A DNA stretch of 41,618 nucleotides from a bacterium (lineage in GTDB: Bacteria > Zhuqueibacterota > QNDG01 > JAGLOF01), in assembly GCA_016934955.1 (NCBI GenBank), contig JAFGRY010000030.1, positions 69,899-111,516 on the forward strand, read 5' to 3'. A program made the position numbers and the translations under genes. Below the pieces are notes generated by a model. That model was not told the origin of the DNA. It was given only the letters and a program-made list of their open reading frames with translations, and made no database searches. Below, piece by piece: positions 8,144-16,241 of this stretch; the first letter of the stretch is position 1, and the number at the start of each line of letters is the position of its first letter.

Positions 8144-8159
8144 CGTGCCGATCGGCACG
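8144..8159. promoter_or_regulatory. 16-bp perfect palindrome, possible operator
   Basis: CGTGCCGATCGGCACG is fully self-complementary and lies about 157 bp before the serine-hydrolase ATG. It has the size of a dimeric repressor site. No regulator gene is adjacent and no good promoter could be paired with it. Confidence 0.3.
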
Positions 8160-8315
8160 GTCAATACAAAGTCGGTGCTGCCGGTACACCTGTTTGCCTA
8201 GAAACCAGGGGACAGGGTCCGGCTGTGGCCGGGTGTGGGGTGACGGAGGGTATTACTATTGCCCGAATGTGGAGAGCTCGCTGAGTGATGCTTGAATCTC
8301 CTGCGCCGGGCACAT

Positions 8316-8334
8316 TCCGGCAGGCACTGCCGGA
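8316..8334 (-). terminator. Hairpin downstream of the tautomerase gene
   Basis: TCCGGCAG and CTGCCGGA form a perfect 8-bp stem around a 3-base loop (8316-8334), about 50 bp beyond the tautomerase stop codon. No T-tract follows on the minus strand, so this is a terminator-like hairpin only. Confidence 0.4.
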
Positions 8335-8382
8335 GCCGGGATCGCTGGTACCGCGAAGCCCGGGCCCGGAATGGGTGTATGG

Positions 8383-8589
8383 CTACGCCGGCGGCCCCTC
8401 ATCCTTCAGCGCTTCCGAGGCCGGCTCGCCGCCGACGCCCCAGTGGCTTTTGGGGATCTCGTTGATCAGCACTTCCACCGCGCGCCGGGGGATACCCATC
8501 CCCTCGAACACATCGGTGATGCCTTTGATCACGGTTCTGGCGTTTTTTTCTCCGAATCCTTTCCAAACGTTCACGGTTACACTCGGCAT
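8383..8589 (-). CDS. 4-oxalocrotonate tautomerase-like small protein
   Basis: A 68-residue protein of the 4-OT superfamily, whose members use an N-terminal Pro (exposed after Met removal) as the catalytic base. The Pro is present (MPSVTVNVWKG), and the C-terminal family motif INEIPKSHWGVGG is strong. However, the positions of the two catalytic arginines of Pseudomonas 4-OT carry Phe (Arg11) and a Glu/Val (Arg39), so the usual dienol-acid substrates are unlikely. ATG 8589 is chosen over an upstream in-frame start because GGGAGG lies six bases before it and only this start gives the Pro at position 1. It follows the zinc-ribbon gene by 43 bp and is probably cytoplasmic. Confidence 0.85.
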   Translation of the reverse strand: MPSVTVNVWKGFGEKNARTVIKGITDVFEGMGIPRRAVEVLINEIPKSHWGVGGEPASEALKDEGPPA

Positions 8590-8632
8590 TGCCGCCCTCC
8601 CAAATTGTCGGATAGACCGGACCCCGCAGGGG

Positions 8633-8860
8633 TCATTGCGCTTTTTTCTCACCCTTGCCGAGATCCCAGTCCCTGCTCATGTCCTTTACGTATTGTCTGA
8701 CGATGGTGCCGCAGTCCGCGCAGAGATCAGCGTATATCTGTTCCGCGCCGAAAAAGACTTTTGCCTTCCGGTAACGCAGCCCGATCGGGCTGACGTCGTT
8801 CTGCTGACAGACTGCAGTGTTGTGAATGATCTGTTCTGAACCGCAGTGGGGGCATTTCAT
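8633..8860 (-). CDS. Small four-cysteine zinc-ribbon protein
   Basis: A 75-residue protein opening with MKCPHCGSEQ (Cys3, Cys6) and carrying a second knuckle CADC (Cys47, Cys50), the geometry of a single zinc ribbon. Between them lies a beta-rich segment, RYRKAKVFFGAEQIYADL. The charged tail is short. It is a conserved-hypothetical type of zinc-ribbon protein with no assigned function. Its stop is 43 bp from the tautomerase start, so the two are likely co-transcribed. The ATG is preceded within 8 bp by the stop of a possible 30-codon leader ORF. Confidence 0.72.
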   Translation of the reverse strand: MKCPHCGSEQIIHNTAVCQQNDVSPIGLRYRKAKVFFGAEQIYADLCADCGTIVRQYVKDMSRDWDLGKGEKKAQ

Positions 8861-8867
8861 GATTGCC

Positions 8868-8960
8868 TCATGGTTGACGGAGTGTGTGCACCGCCTTCAC
8901 AGCGGCGATGGCCTTGCCCTTGAAGATTTCCAGGGCGACCAGGCGGTTTGCGGCGGTCAT
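8868..8960 (-). CDS. Possible 30-residue leader ORF
   Basis: A short frame, ATG 8960 to TGA 8868, encodes a basic, mostly helical peptide (MTAANRLVALEIFKGKAIAA, then about ten more residues). AAAGGA lies eight bases before the ATG. The stop lies 7 bp before the zinc-ribbon ATG, which is the spacing of a translationally coupled leader. The family is not recognised, and it could be a chance frame. Confidence 0.3.
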   Translation of the reverse strand: MTAANRLVALEIFKGKAIAAVKAVHTLRQP

Positions 8961-9228
8961 GTATACTGTCCTTTCATACTGCATTGCGCTGTCGGAGTGC
9001 GAACCGGAATCACGTCTGTTCGTGCGGCAGGACCATCGCGGTCGTGCCGGGTACCCTGTCTGACACTGGTGATGACATGATAAACATAAGGAAAATATCA
9101 CCGGGATGCCATCGGTTTTTTCTATCGCAAGGATGAACCGGGACCGGCGGAATCAAGGTGTACATTGGTTTTACAACAAGCAGGTGTATGCCCGCAGGCT
9201 GAAAAATTATATTCACAAATTTTTATGC

Positions 9229-9257
9229 TTGACATTTATACGCTGTATAATTATCTT
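9229..9257 (+). promoter_or_regulatory. Putative sigma70-type promoter of the plus-strand barrel gene
   Basis: A perfect TTGACA (9229-9234), a 17-bp spacer, then TATCTT (9252-9257). A perfect TATAAT (9246-9251) overlaps but is only 11 bp from the TTGACA, too close to pair with it. Transcription from here would give a leader of roughly 155 bases before the ATG at 9419. Confidence 0.5.
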
Positions 9258-9324
9258 GTTTTCAGAATAGGTAATTTTAATCGGGAGAATCCTGCCGCCC
9301 ATACGTTGCTACTATTTTTACCAG

Positions 9325-9338
9325 AGATGTGCACATCT
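9325..9338. promoter_or_regulatory. 14-bp perfect palindrome in the barrel-gene leader
   Basis: AGATGTGCACATCT is fully self-complementary. It lies about 80 bp before the ATG at 9419 and downstream of the promoter candidate, a possible roadblock or operator position. Its binding protein is unknown. Confidence 0.3.
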
Positions 9339-9418
9339 ACGGTCATGTTCAGCAGAGATGAGTAGTTCGCATCCTGTTGATGACGCCACATCATACCAGG
9401 TAAAGAAAGGAGCAAATC

Positions 9419-10126
9419 ATGGGAAAAGGATTTTTTCGCACCGCCCGCCTTATTTTTGTCCTGCTGTTCTTAATCACCGCATCATCACTCACAGCTCAGA
9501 ACCGGGTGTTCAACCGGAACGCGGACTATTCACATCTTTTTATTCGGTATAATACCGGGCTGATGGATCACGTATCGAACAGGGTTGACAATCTCGATGG
9601 CTGGAAGGATTCGATTGTACGTGGGATTGGTGTTGAGATTGCCGTATCGCGTTCGATGAAAATCGGTATTGCGCTTGATTTTCTTGATCAGAATAATAGT
9701 ACATCGATGTATAACACCTATACAGATGCTTCCGAGACATATTATTACGGACATCATACAACCAGAGAGCAATATGTAAAGACCTATGGATTTCAGGTCT
9801 CCTATTATCCGACAGGATTCAATGAAGGTGTATTCAAACCCTACGTCTTTGCCGGATTTTCCGGAACCCGTTACACGTTCCGCACTCATGAAATGTGGTC
9901 GGTCACCAAAGCGGATCAGCCGCCCGAGGTTTGGCATCATTCAACACCATTGATGGTAACAAGCGTTGATGCATACAGCAACGGGTATGTCTACGGTCTG
10001 GGAATCGATTTTTTCCCCTATGTCTGGCTCAATCCCTTCTTTGAATTCAGGGTGTGCAGTGTGACCTCGAGCGCCTATAAGGGTAATGTTATCTTTATGT
10101 TGGGGATAAAAAGTAATATTTTATAG
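9419..10126 (+). CDS. Outer-membrane beta-barrel protein, only plus-strand gene
   Basis: A 235-residue secreted barrel. The signal peptide MGKGFFRTARLIFVLLFLIT ends at SSLTAQ. The body is a series of amphipathic strands with many Tyr/Phe/Gly, such as KIGIALDFL, YVKTYGFQVSYYP and FKPYVFAGFSGTRYTF, and ends GNVIFMLGIKSNIL. It resembles small OmpX/OMP_b-brl proteins; the function is unknown. AAAGGAG lies before the ATG. The gene and its leader look lower in GC than the surroundings and use more AT-ending codons, which may mean recent acquisition or relaxed selection. It converges with the M6 protease gene, separated by a strong hairpin. Confidence 0.8.
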   Translation: MGKGFFRTARLIFVLLFLITASSLTAQNRVFNRNADYSHLFIRYNTGLMDHVSNRVDNLDGWKDSIVRGIGVEIAVSRSMKIGIALDFLDQNNSTSMYNTYTDASETYYYGHHTTREQYVKTYGFQVSYYPTGFNEGVFKPYVFAGFSGTRYTFRTHEMWSVTKADQPPEVWHHSTPLMVTSVDAYSNGYVYGLGIDFFPYVWLNPFFEFRVCSVTSSAYKGNVIFMLGIKSNIL

Positions 10127-10143
10127 GTATCGAGAGCCGAAGA

Positions 10144-10185
10144 GCTTTCTTCCCGACCGGGACCGGTGCCGGCCGGGAAGAAAGC
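10144..10185. terminator. Long bidirectional hairpin between convergent genes
   Basis: Arms 10144-10160 (starting GCTTTCTTCCCG) and 10169-10185 (ending CGGGAAGAAAGC) pair over 17 positions with one mismatch around an 8-base loop. It sits 17 bp after the plus-strand stop and 23 bp from the minus-strand stop, exactly where a shared bidirectional terminator is expected. There is no long T-tract on either side; the T-rich run is inside the stem. Confidence 0.7.
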
Positions 10186-10208
10186 ATTCCATTCCGGTTC
10201 GATTGATG

Positions 10209-12884
10209 TTACCGGATAAACATCATTTTCCGTATCTGGCTGATCTTTCCCTCTATTTCCATCTTATAAAGGTAGACCCCGCTCGGCACCTGAATCCCCT
10301 GTCCGTTGCGGCCATCCCAGGCAACAGTGTGCACACCGGCACTCATGTCGTCATTCAGCAGCCTGCATATTTCCTGTCCTTTGACGTTATAGATGTTCAG
10401 ACGGACACGGGAAGCGGCCGGGATCGAGAACGTGATGTTCGTGGCGGGATTGAACGGATTCGGATAGTTCGGGAACAGCGAGTATCGGTTCACCGCGGGA
10501 ACAGGCTCGTTGTCAGCTATGTGAGTGATCGCCCCGGAAATGTCATACGCAAATAACCGGTTATCATCACGATATGACATAATTCCTCCGACCAGCACCT
10601 TCCCGTTCACCAGGGAGTTGCTGACAAACAGATCCTGAGCGATGTTCAGGGGATCGAACCCGACATCGGGGGAGACATCGTGAAAGAGAGTGGAGAGCGT
10701 GTTCGTTGCGATCTGCAGGCGGTAGAGAAATTGCGGCAGTCCCTGGCCGGCTCCTTTGTCGAACAGCCAGAGGTACGGTCCCCCGCCTGAATATGAATCG
10801 TACGCGATTCCCTGGATGTGCGGTACATGGTGTCCGTAGAGACTGAGTGTGCGGATCACTGTCCCCTGCAAATCGATCAGAGTGAGATTGCTCAATCCGG
10901 GAAATCCGACCCACAACCCGCCGTTTCCGTTATCCGCGGCCGGATCGAAGGTGCAGAGCCAGGTGTTGATCGGGCTTGGATGAGCGATCGAATCGACAAC
11001 GGCCCGGGTAATGGGGTCGATTTTGTAGTAATGGTGACCGCCGTACCCGGCGGCATACATATAGCGCTGCCCGTCATAGGTCAGGCCGGCTATACCCATA
11101 CTCAGACCGGCAATCGCGAATGATTCAATGAAGGTGCCGTCCGCTTCAAAACATGAGATCTTGTTCATGTTCCAGAGCGCCGTCCATATCTGTCCGCCGT
11201 ATTCGATAACGCCGGCATTGAAATTACAGCCCGAAGCTGACAGATCATGATTCATCGCCAATGGGTAAAAATTATCCGCATCGGAGATGTAAAAAGGAAT
11301 TTCATGGGATGTTTCTGGATGATCGCCGTCGCTGATTCGCAGGACACAATTGTTCGACGGCGTGCCGGGGACCGTCCATTCGTATTCATCGTCCGCAATG
11401 TTCTCCGCGACACCTGCCCAGTGTTGACCGCCATCCAGCGAATAGTCGATGGTGAATATCGAAATTCCAGCGGATTGCCACTGCAGCGTAACGGTCTCAC
11501 CGGCCTGAAGGCTGGTATAATCCGTCGGTGCGAGAAGGGTGACGAAACTGGCCGGCTCCATCGAAACGGTAAACGTGATTGTTTCGCCGGCGGTTCCGAT
11601 ATTGTATATGTTCAATCCGCCGGGACTTCCATCCTGCAGAAAACAGTGAGGATCGGAAGCGTCATTGATCCCGGTGCGGCCTGCATCGGCGGAGAAAAAA
11701 GCGTCCCACTGATTTCCGTTGTAGGTCGGCGTTCCGCCGGGACGGTAGATATACAGTTCATCCGGAGGCCCGCCTGAATTGCCGCTGTGAAGCGTATTGA
11801 CCCGGTAGACGAGCAGCCCCGATCCCGTCAACTCATGCGTTTCAAACGGCGTCTTTCTCTTGCGGTATTCAAGAACAAAGAACTCATCCCCGGTGTAGGG
11901 CGATGCAATTTTATAACAATTATGTTCCTCCTCGGTCAGCGGATTCAATGTGTAGGTGCCCGGCTGGGTAATCTCCGGAATGTCATCGATCCAGTGCCCG
12001 TATTGATATTTCATCCAGGCCCCCATGTGCGGCGTTTCCGGCCAGGAGTAACTCATGATATCCCACTCACCCACAGGAATGAGATCATTTTTCCCGTAGT
12101 GGTAGAGATCCGGCGCGCTCATGGTGTGGAACATCTCATGGGCAAGCGTACCGGTCGAGACACCGATGCTGGCGAATTGTTCGATCAGCAGACTATATTT
12201 CCCCACCTGTTTTCCGTGGATGAAGACCTGGCTGGAATCGCTGAGTCCGAGACTCGAAAAATGCGGCCATAACAGCGATGCCCACTCCGTTTGCGGCCCG
12301 CGGATAATGAAACAGATATGGTCAACATATCCATCATCGTCGCTGTCGATATCCAGATCACCGGGAATCAGAGGCTCCACCGCCTGAACCGCTTTGACCA
12401 GCAGCGCCCGTTCACGCGTGTAGGCCATACCCTGCGAGTAGCCGTCGGGATTTTCCGGGGCGTTCACGGTGTAGTGGCTCCTCGGCAATGCATCCTGAAC
12501 CGATGCGATAGTATCGCCGTCCGGTGACGGATAGAAGGTGGAATTAATATGCAGTTGTGCGTAGGATACTTCTTCGAAATAGTTCACGAGCGAGGGCGCG
12601 CCCTCGGTAACGTCATTGAATGTGGAGTCCAATGACTGGAACGATGTCTCAAATTCCGTCTGGTCGGCGAAGCGGATGAAAATCACGATATTTTCTACCA
12701 CACCTTTCGACGGACAATATGGAGTCAGATGCTGCCACGCCCCGGCGTGCTGGTGATCTGATGCCTTCCCCTGAAGATGCTGGTCCTGTTGTGCCGAAGC
12801 GTCAGGTGACGCATGCAGTTCGATCGCCTGGAACAGCAGAACAGAGAGCACGACAGTGCCCGTACACGAGCGTAATCGTTTCAT
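10209..12884 (-). CDS. M6-family secreted metalloprotease with T9SS sorting domain
   Basis: About 891 residues. A signal peptide (MKRLRSCTGTVVLSVLLFQA) precedes an immune-inhibitor-A-like M6 peptidase domain. The zinc-binding motif HEMFH is at about 249-253, followed by APDLY; the Met-turn segment WDIMSYS is at about 274-280. A DIDSDDDGYVD acidic loop (about 178-188) looks calcium-binding. After about residue 480 come an Ig-like sandwich (LLAPTDYTSL ... DYSLDGG) and a beta-propeller-like region. The last 90 residues are a type A T9SS sorting domain: NYPNPFNPATNITFSIP, LNIYNVKGQEI, GVYLYKMEI. It is therefore predicted to be exported by the Sec and type IX systems and released or anchored at the surface. 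ATG 12884 is used (GGGG 9 bases upstream). The sorting tail implies a T9SS elsewhere in the genome. Confidence 0.92.
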   Translation of the reverse strand: MKRLRSCTGTVVLSVLLFQAIELHASPDASAQQDQHLQGKASDHQHAGAWQHLTPYCPSKGVVENIVIFIRFADQTEFETSFQSLDSTFNDVTEGAPSLVNYFEEVSYAQLHINSTFYPSPDGDTIASVQDALPRSHYTVNAPENPDGYSQGMAYTRERALLVKAVQAVEPLIPGDLDIDSDDDGYVDHICFIIRGPQTEWASLLWPHFSSLGLSDSSQVFIHGKQVGKYSLLIEQFASIGVSTGTLAHEMFHTMSAPDLYHYGKNDLIPVGEWDIMSYSWPETPHMGAWMKYQYGHWIDDIPEITQPGTYTLNPLTEEEHNCYKIASPYTGDEFFVLEYRKRKTPFETHELTGSGLLVYRVNTLHSGNSGGPPDELYIYRPGGTPTYNGNQWDAFFSADAGRTGINDASDPHCFLQDGSPGGLNIYNIGTAGETITFTVSMEPASFVTLLAPTDYTSLQAGETVTLQWQSAGISIFTIDYSLDGGQHWAGVAENIADDEYEWTVPGTPSNNCVLRISDGDHPETSHEIPFYISDADNFYPLAMNHDLSASGCNFNAGVIEYGGQIWTALWNMNKISCFEADGTFIESFAIAGLSMGIAGLTYDGQRYMYAAGYGGHHYYKIDPITRAVVDSIAHPSPINTWLCTFDPAADNGNGGLWVGFPGLSNLTLIDLQGTVIRTLSLYGHHVPHIQGIAYDSYSGGGPYLWLFDKGAGQGLPQFLYRLQIATNTLSTLFHDVSPDVGFDPLNIAQDLFVSNSLVNGKVLVGGIMSYRDDNRLFAYDISGAITHIADNEPVPAVNRYSLFPNYPNPFNPATNITFSIPAASRVRLNIYNVKGQEICRLLNDDMSAGVHTVAWDGRNGQGIQVPSGVYLYKMEIEGKISQIRKMMFIR

Positions 12885-13014
12885 GGTACCATTCCCCTTT
12901 TTTATAACGCACCGGAACTGATACTGTTGTTGGATGAGAGACACCGTACCTGAGCGACGGCGAGTGCATGCATGTACGGTTATCCGCGAACGAGGTTTTA
13001 GAGCAGGAGAGGAA

Positions 13015-13038
13015 CCGGAAACAGAAACGGTTTCCCGG
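13015..13038 (-). terminator. Hairpin after the TIGR03545-like gene
   Basis: CCGGAAAC (13015-13022) and GTTTCCCGG (13030-13038) pair with one bulged base, 16 bp beyond the stop codon at 13054. The T-tract is poor, so confidence is low. Confidence 0.35.
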
Positions 13039-13053
13039 CCGCCTCACGTTCCG

Positions 13054-14862
13054 TCACTCCTTGAGCCGCTGCTCGATTTCTTTCTTCAGCTTTTCGAGCG
13101 CATCGACACGGTCCCCAACCTGCTTGCGGAGCGCATCAACCTCTGCAAGTGTCGTGAGGCGGTTTTGTTCAATCAATGCCACGATTCCCTGCCGCCGCTC
13201 ATCGGCCTCCGCGCGGACATAGGTTTCCACCTGCTGCCGGGCCCGGCTGACCTTGTCGTCCAGCACGGCCCTGATCCTGCCGGCCAGCACTCTGTCCACA
13301 TTGGAATTCATCCGGAGTCCGTACCCTGCGGAGTCCCCCTGCAGCCGGGCCGAGATCGTCACCCGGGAGAGCCCGGTCAGCACATCACGCACGATCCGGG
13401 AAACAGCGTCCGAGGCCTCTCCCGTGTATGAGAAGGTCACGGGGGCGGCCGCCATGTTCAGGCTGATGTCCACTGCCTCTCCGCTGAGATAGCCTGCGAG
13501 TCCGAGATCAGAGGAGGGGGCGGTCACGGCCGCCGGGAGATTGGCCCCGCTCTGCAGCGCGATCGTGCCGAGATCGATTCCCGCGGCGGTTACCCGCAGT
13601 GAATCCCGGGGCACCGCACCGGTGCGGTCGATCATGCCCTGTATGCCGTAGGTATCGCCGGACGCCTTTCGCAGGGTCAGGCTGAATCGTGCCGGACGGC
13701 CGTACAGGGCCGGATCGGTGGTCACCCCGGTCACCGTCCCTTCAATGAAAAACGGGCCGGAGGTGTCGGCGGCAGCACCGGCTGCCGAGAACCGGGCGCT
13801 TCGCAGCAGAAACGCCGGATAGCCGCGGGTGAAGGGGAAGCGGATATCCTGGCCCTGAAAGCGGGGCGGGCGGCGCTTTTTTTCACGGCTGAGCGCCTTT
13901 TCGGCCGTGGGAAGGTACCGGCGGGTCAGGGCCATATATCCGAGCAGCTTTTCGGTCTTCTGCACCAGCGGCGCCCCGAACAGGAGCAGGCCGACATCCC
14001 TGACGTCGAGATCGCGCATCCGCGCCAGCTGCTGCGCGCGCTCGATGTCGGATGCGAGCCCGCCGTCGACCCCTTCGATCCGCGTATCCAGATCGCTGAA
14101 GGTCCCGGCAAGTGCCGTGTAGGATGCGTTCAGGTCTTTTCTCAGGGATGCGGCTTCTTTCTGAATGTCACGAACCTTTTTCAGCGCCGCGGCCAGGGTG
14201 ATGACATCGGTGATCCTGTCGATGTTGAGCGAGCCGATGTCCGCTTCCAGCTTTGCCAGCCGGTCCCTGTAGGGTGCCGGGTCCGCCCGGTCGTTCCACA
14301 CGCTGAACGTGCTGTCCGTGAACCGCCTCAGTTCGCTGTAGGCCCGGAACGTTTCCAGGTTGTCTACCGCGATAAGCGAGTCGATGTTCAGGGTCGTTCC
14401 CAGCGCGGAGAGATCGAGCACCGGCAGGTCCTGCATCTGGGCGGTGAGGGAGGATGAGACTTTTGCGAGCATGCCCGGTTTTTTTTCGGCCCGCGGCCCC
14501 GGTTTGACCGGGATGAAGCCATCCGTTGCCCGGCGGGTGCCGCTGCGCACGTTTTCCAGTGACAGCTCCCTGATGATCACCCGTCTCCAGAAGAGGGGAC
14601 GGGCTTCCATGCTGAAGGCGGCCCGGCCTGTTTCGAGTATATTGCGCCAGGTGTCGTTCCTGTCGGCTACCTGAAGCCGGTCCCACGAGCAGCTGAGTCT
14701 GAAGAGACTGAAATGGAACCCGTCCAGCTCCACTTTCGCCCCGGCGGCCGCCCGGCCGGCGGATTCAAGGGCGCGTTCGAGATAGCTGTCGCGGGTGAGA
14801 AAGGCGATGACCGCGGCAAGGATGAGCAGGGCGAGAAGAATCAGCACTCCTTTTTTTCGCAT
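13054..14862 (-). CDS. TIGR03545-family envelope protein
   Basis: About 602 residues with an N-terminal membrane anchor (KKGVLILLALLILAAVIAFLT, about 4-24), then an AsmA-like opening: YLERALESAGRAAAGAKVELDGFHF and LENVRSGTRRATDGFIPV. Central helices, beta-rich segments and a long C-terminal coiled coil (about the last 75 residues, ending RVDALEKLKKEIEQRLKE) follow. This matches TIGR03545, a family of unknown function known to co-occur with TIGR03546; the partner is directly upstream here. Start: ATG 14862, where TGATG overlaps the stop of the partner and GGAGG lies six bases upstream; the GTG at 14865 is an alternative. The role is probably in envelope lipid or membrane organisation, by analogy with AsmA-like proteins, which is inference. 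Confidence 0.8.
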   Translation of the reverse strand: MRKKGVLILLALLILAAVIAFLTRDSYLERALESAGRAAAGAKVELDGFHFSLFRLSCSWDRLQVADRNDTWRNILETGRAAFSMEARPLFWRRVIIRELSLENVRSGTRRATDGFIPVKPGPRAEKKPGMLAKVSSSLTAQMQDLPVLDLSALGTTLNIDSLIAVDNLETFRAYSELRRFTDSTFSVWNDRADPAPYRDRLAKLEADIGSLNIDRITDVITLAAALKKVRDIQKEAASLRKDLNASYTALAGTFSDLDTRIEGVDGGLASDIERAQQLARMRDLDVRDVGLLLFGAPLVQKTEKLLGYMALTRRYLPTAEKALSREKKRRPPRFQGQDIRFPFTRGYPAFLLRSARFSAAGAAADTSGPFFIEGTVTGVTTDPALYGRPARFSLTLRKASGDTYGIQGMIDRTGAVPRDSLRVTAAGIDLGTIALQSGANLPAAVTAPSSDLGLAGYLSGEAVDISLNMAAAPVTFSYTGEASDAVSRIVRDVLTGLSRVTISARLQGDSAGYGLRMNSNVDRVLAGRIRAVLDDKVSRARQQVETYVRAEADERRQGIVALIEQNRLTTLAEVDALRKQVGDRVDALEKLKKEIEQRLKE

Positions 14863-15386
14863 CACGCACCTCCCAGGTCACGAATGTTCAGGTAGAACCG
14901 CACCAGTCTGCTGCTCTTGAGAACCTGGACGATTTTCCACTGCTGAACGCGCCTGTCCAGGCCGGAGCGGTAGGCTGTCACGAGCCGTTTCATGCCGAAG
15001 AAGAGGGGGAGGAAGAGCACCAGGCCGGTGAGGAAGCCGCCCATGACAACCGTGTTATAAAAACGGGAGAGGGGCGCGACCGGCGTGTTATAGAGAAATG
15101 TCCAGAAGCCCTGCAGGACAGGGAGGGTGAGGACCGAAAACCCGACGGCGTGGAACAGCCGGTCGAGGGGAATGGAGATCAGGGAAGCCAGGAGCATCGC
15201 CACGGTTCCCGCGGCCAGGTTGACATCCAGGAGGACGAGGAGAGTGAGGAGAATCACCCCCTGCAGTGACCGGAACGGGGTCACCCCGAGGAGGAATCCC
15301 AGGGCGAATCCGGCGGCGATGCGGCCTGGGGTTGATCCCGAACGGAACGCCTTGATGAATTTCGAAATGATTTTCAGCCAGATCAT
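14862..15386 (-). CDS. TIGR03546/DUF2062-family membrane protein
   Basis: A 174-residue inner-membrane protein. The N-terminal segment KAFRSGSTPGRIAAGFALGFLLGVTPF is the DUF2062/TIGR03546 signature. Three to four hydrophobic helices follow (VILLTLLVLLDVNLA; TVAMLLASLISIPL; VVMGGFLTGLVLFLPLFFG). The stop overlaps the start of the TIGR03545-like gene, so translation is coupled and the two products probably work together. ATG 15386 is chosen (GAGG eight bases upstream); the frame extends to 15449 with an arginine-rich shadow that is unlikely to be translated. Confidence 0.85.
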   Translation of the reverse strand: MIWLKIISKFIKAFRSGSTPGRIAAGFALGFLLGVTPFRSLQGVILLTLLVLLDVNLAAGTVAMLLASLISIPLDRLFHAVGFSVLTLPVLQGFWTFLYNTPVAPLSRFYNTVVMGGFLTGLVLFLPLFFGMKRLVTAYRSGLDRRVQQWKIVQVLKSSRLVRFYLNIRDLGGA

Positions 15387-15539
15387 GAAGTGCACCTCAT
15401 AAATGAGCGGATTCCTGCGTCGACACCGGTTTCGCCGCCGGCGCCTCATTATCCGTTTCTTGAAAAAAATACCTGGATGCCGGTAATGTACGGCAGGGAA
15501 ATGAGATTGTCACGACAATTCTGCAGCGGCAGAGTATTT

Positions 15540-16178
15540 TTACGGCCGAAACAGTCCGTCGGGATCCGATCCCTCCAGACCTGCCCGGTAGAGACGCTCG
15601 TCGACCGGAGAGAGGCGGGCGATCATGCCCGGGGTCAGGAGGGAATGACGCCGGATGGTGTCCAGCCGGTCGGCGATCCGTTCGAGATCCGCGTCACGGG
15701 TCATCCATGCGTATGTATCGAAGACCGTCAGGTTCAGGGGAACGGTGTAGCCCCGCAGGGTCTTCTCCCGTTCGACGTTGTAGTACTGCTCGAAGTAGGA
15801 GAGCACCAGTTCCCGCAGGGTGCGGTAGACCGGCTCCCGGAACCGCAGCCCGGCGAAGTTCGATTTCGCGATCGCGCCCCAGTGTCCCTCCTGCTTGAAA
15901 AGCGCCAGCAGGTGGTCGTCGTCCCTGTCGTCGGGGATCATGTCCAGGATCAGCGGCGGAAAGCCGATGAGGCGCAGGGCCGCTGCCGCGAAGAGGGCGC
16001 CGTCGAAACAGTGGGCCAGGCGGTCCCGCAGCACCTGCAGGGGGCAGCGGTAGACCGGCTCGGCGCTGTAGGGCACCGTGTCGAGAAAGGCCTGGATGCG
16101 GTACGGTGAATCGAGTGTCTTCATTAACCGCCGTTCTTCGGCGGTCAGGGTTGGAAGGAAGGTGGCTGAAGAGATCAA
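15540..16178 (-). CDS. Transglutaminase-like cysteine-protease-fold protein
   Basis: A 212-residue protein with a transglutaminase-like core. Cys57 sits in HCFDGALFAAAALR at the head of the long helix, His89 in DDDHLLALF, and an Asn (about 107) in GAIAKSNFAGLRFREPVYR. The TLRELVLSYFEQYYN segment that follows is a conserved feature I associate with uncharacterised proteins of this group. Members cleave or form amide bonds; no substrate can be proposed. There is no signal peptide, so it is probably cytoplasmic. The start is TTG 16178, with AAAGAGG five bases upstream; ATG 16124 is the alternative. A promoter candidate lies about 65 bp upstream, the shortest leader in this window. Confidence 0.72.
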   Translation of the reverse strand: MISSATFLPTLTAEERRLMKTLDSPYRIQAFLDTVPYSAEPVYRCPLQVLRDRLAHCFDGALFAAAALRLIGFPPLILDMIPDDRDDDHLLALFKQEGHWGAIAKSNFAGLRFREPVYRTLRELVLSYFEQYYNVEREKTLRGYTVPLNLTVFDTYAWMTRDADLERIADRLDTIRRHSLLTPGMIARLSPVDERLYRAGLEGSDPDGLFRP

Positions 16179-16241
16179 TGGGCCCTCTTTACCATATCTA
16201 TGTCTATCGCGCTGTTCAGAACTAATGGGTATTATTGTTTA

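Larger units (their letters stand above)
7988..8382. other. Intergenic region with palindrome and hairpin, no gene
   Basis: Contains a 16-bp perfect palindrome (8144-8159) and a hairpin (8316-8334). No coding frame with a start and SD is convincing. The in-frame upstream extension of the serine hydrolase (to 8164) has no SD and no family pattern. Confidence 0.5.
8961..9418. other. Divergent intergenic region
   Basis: This gap separates the minus-strand zinc-ribbon unit from the plus-strand barrel gene. The right half (about 9180-9400) is visibly AT-rich and carries a sigma70-type promoter candidate and a 14-bp palindrome for the plus gene. No promoter for the minus-strand unit was convincing. 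Confidence 0.55.

Noticed and set aside
9246..9251. Perfect TATAAT as -10 box paired with TTGACA at 9229
   Set aside because: The spacing is only 11 bp; TATCTT at 9252-9257 gives the normal 17-bp spacing.
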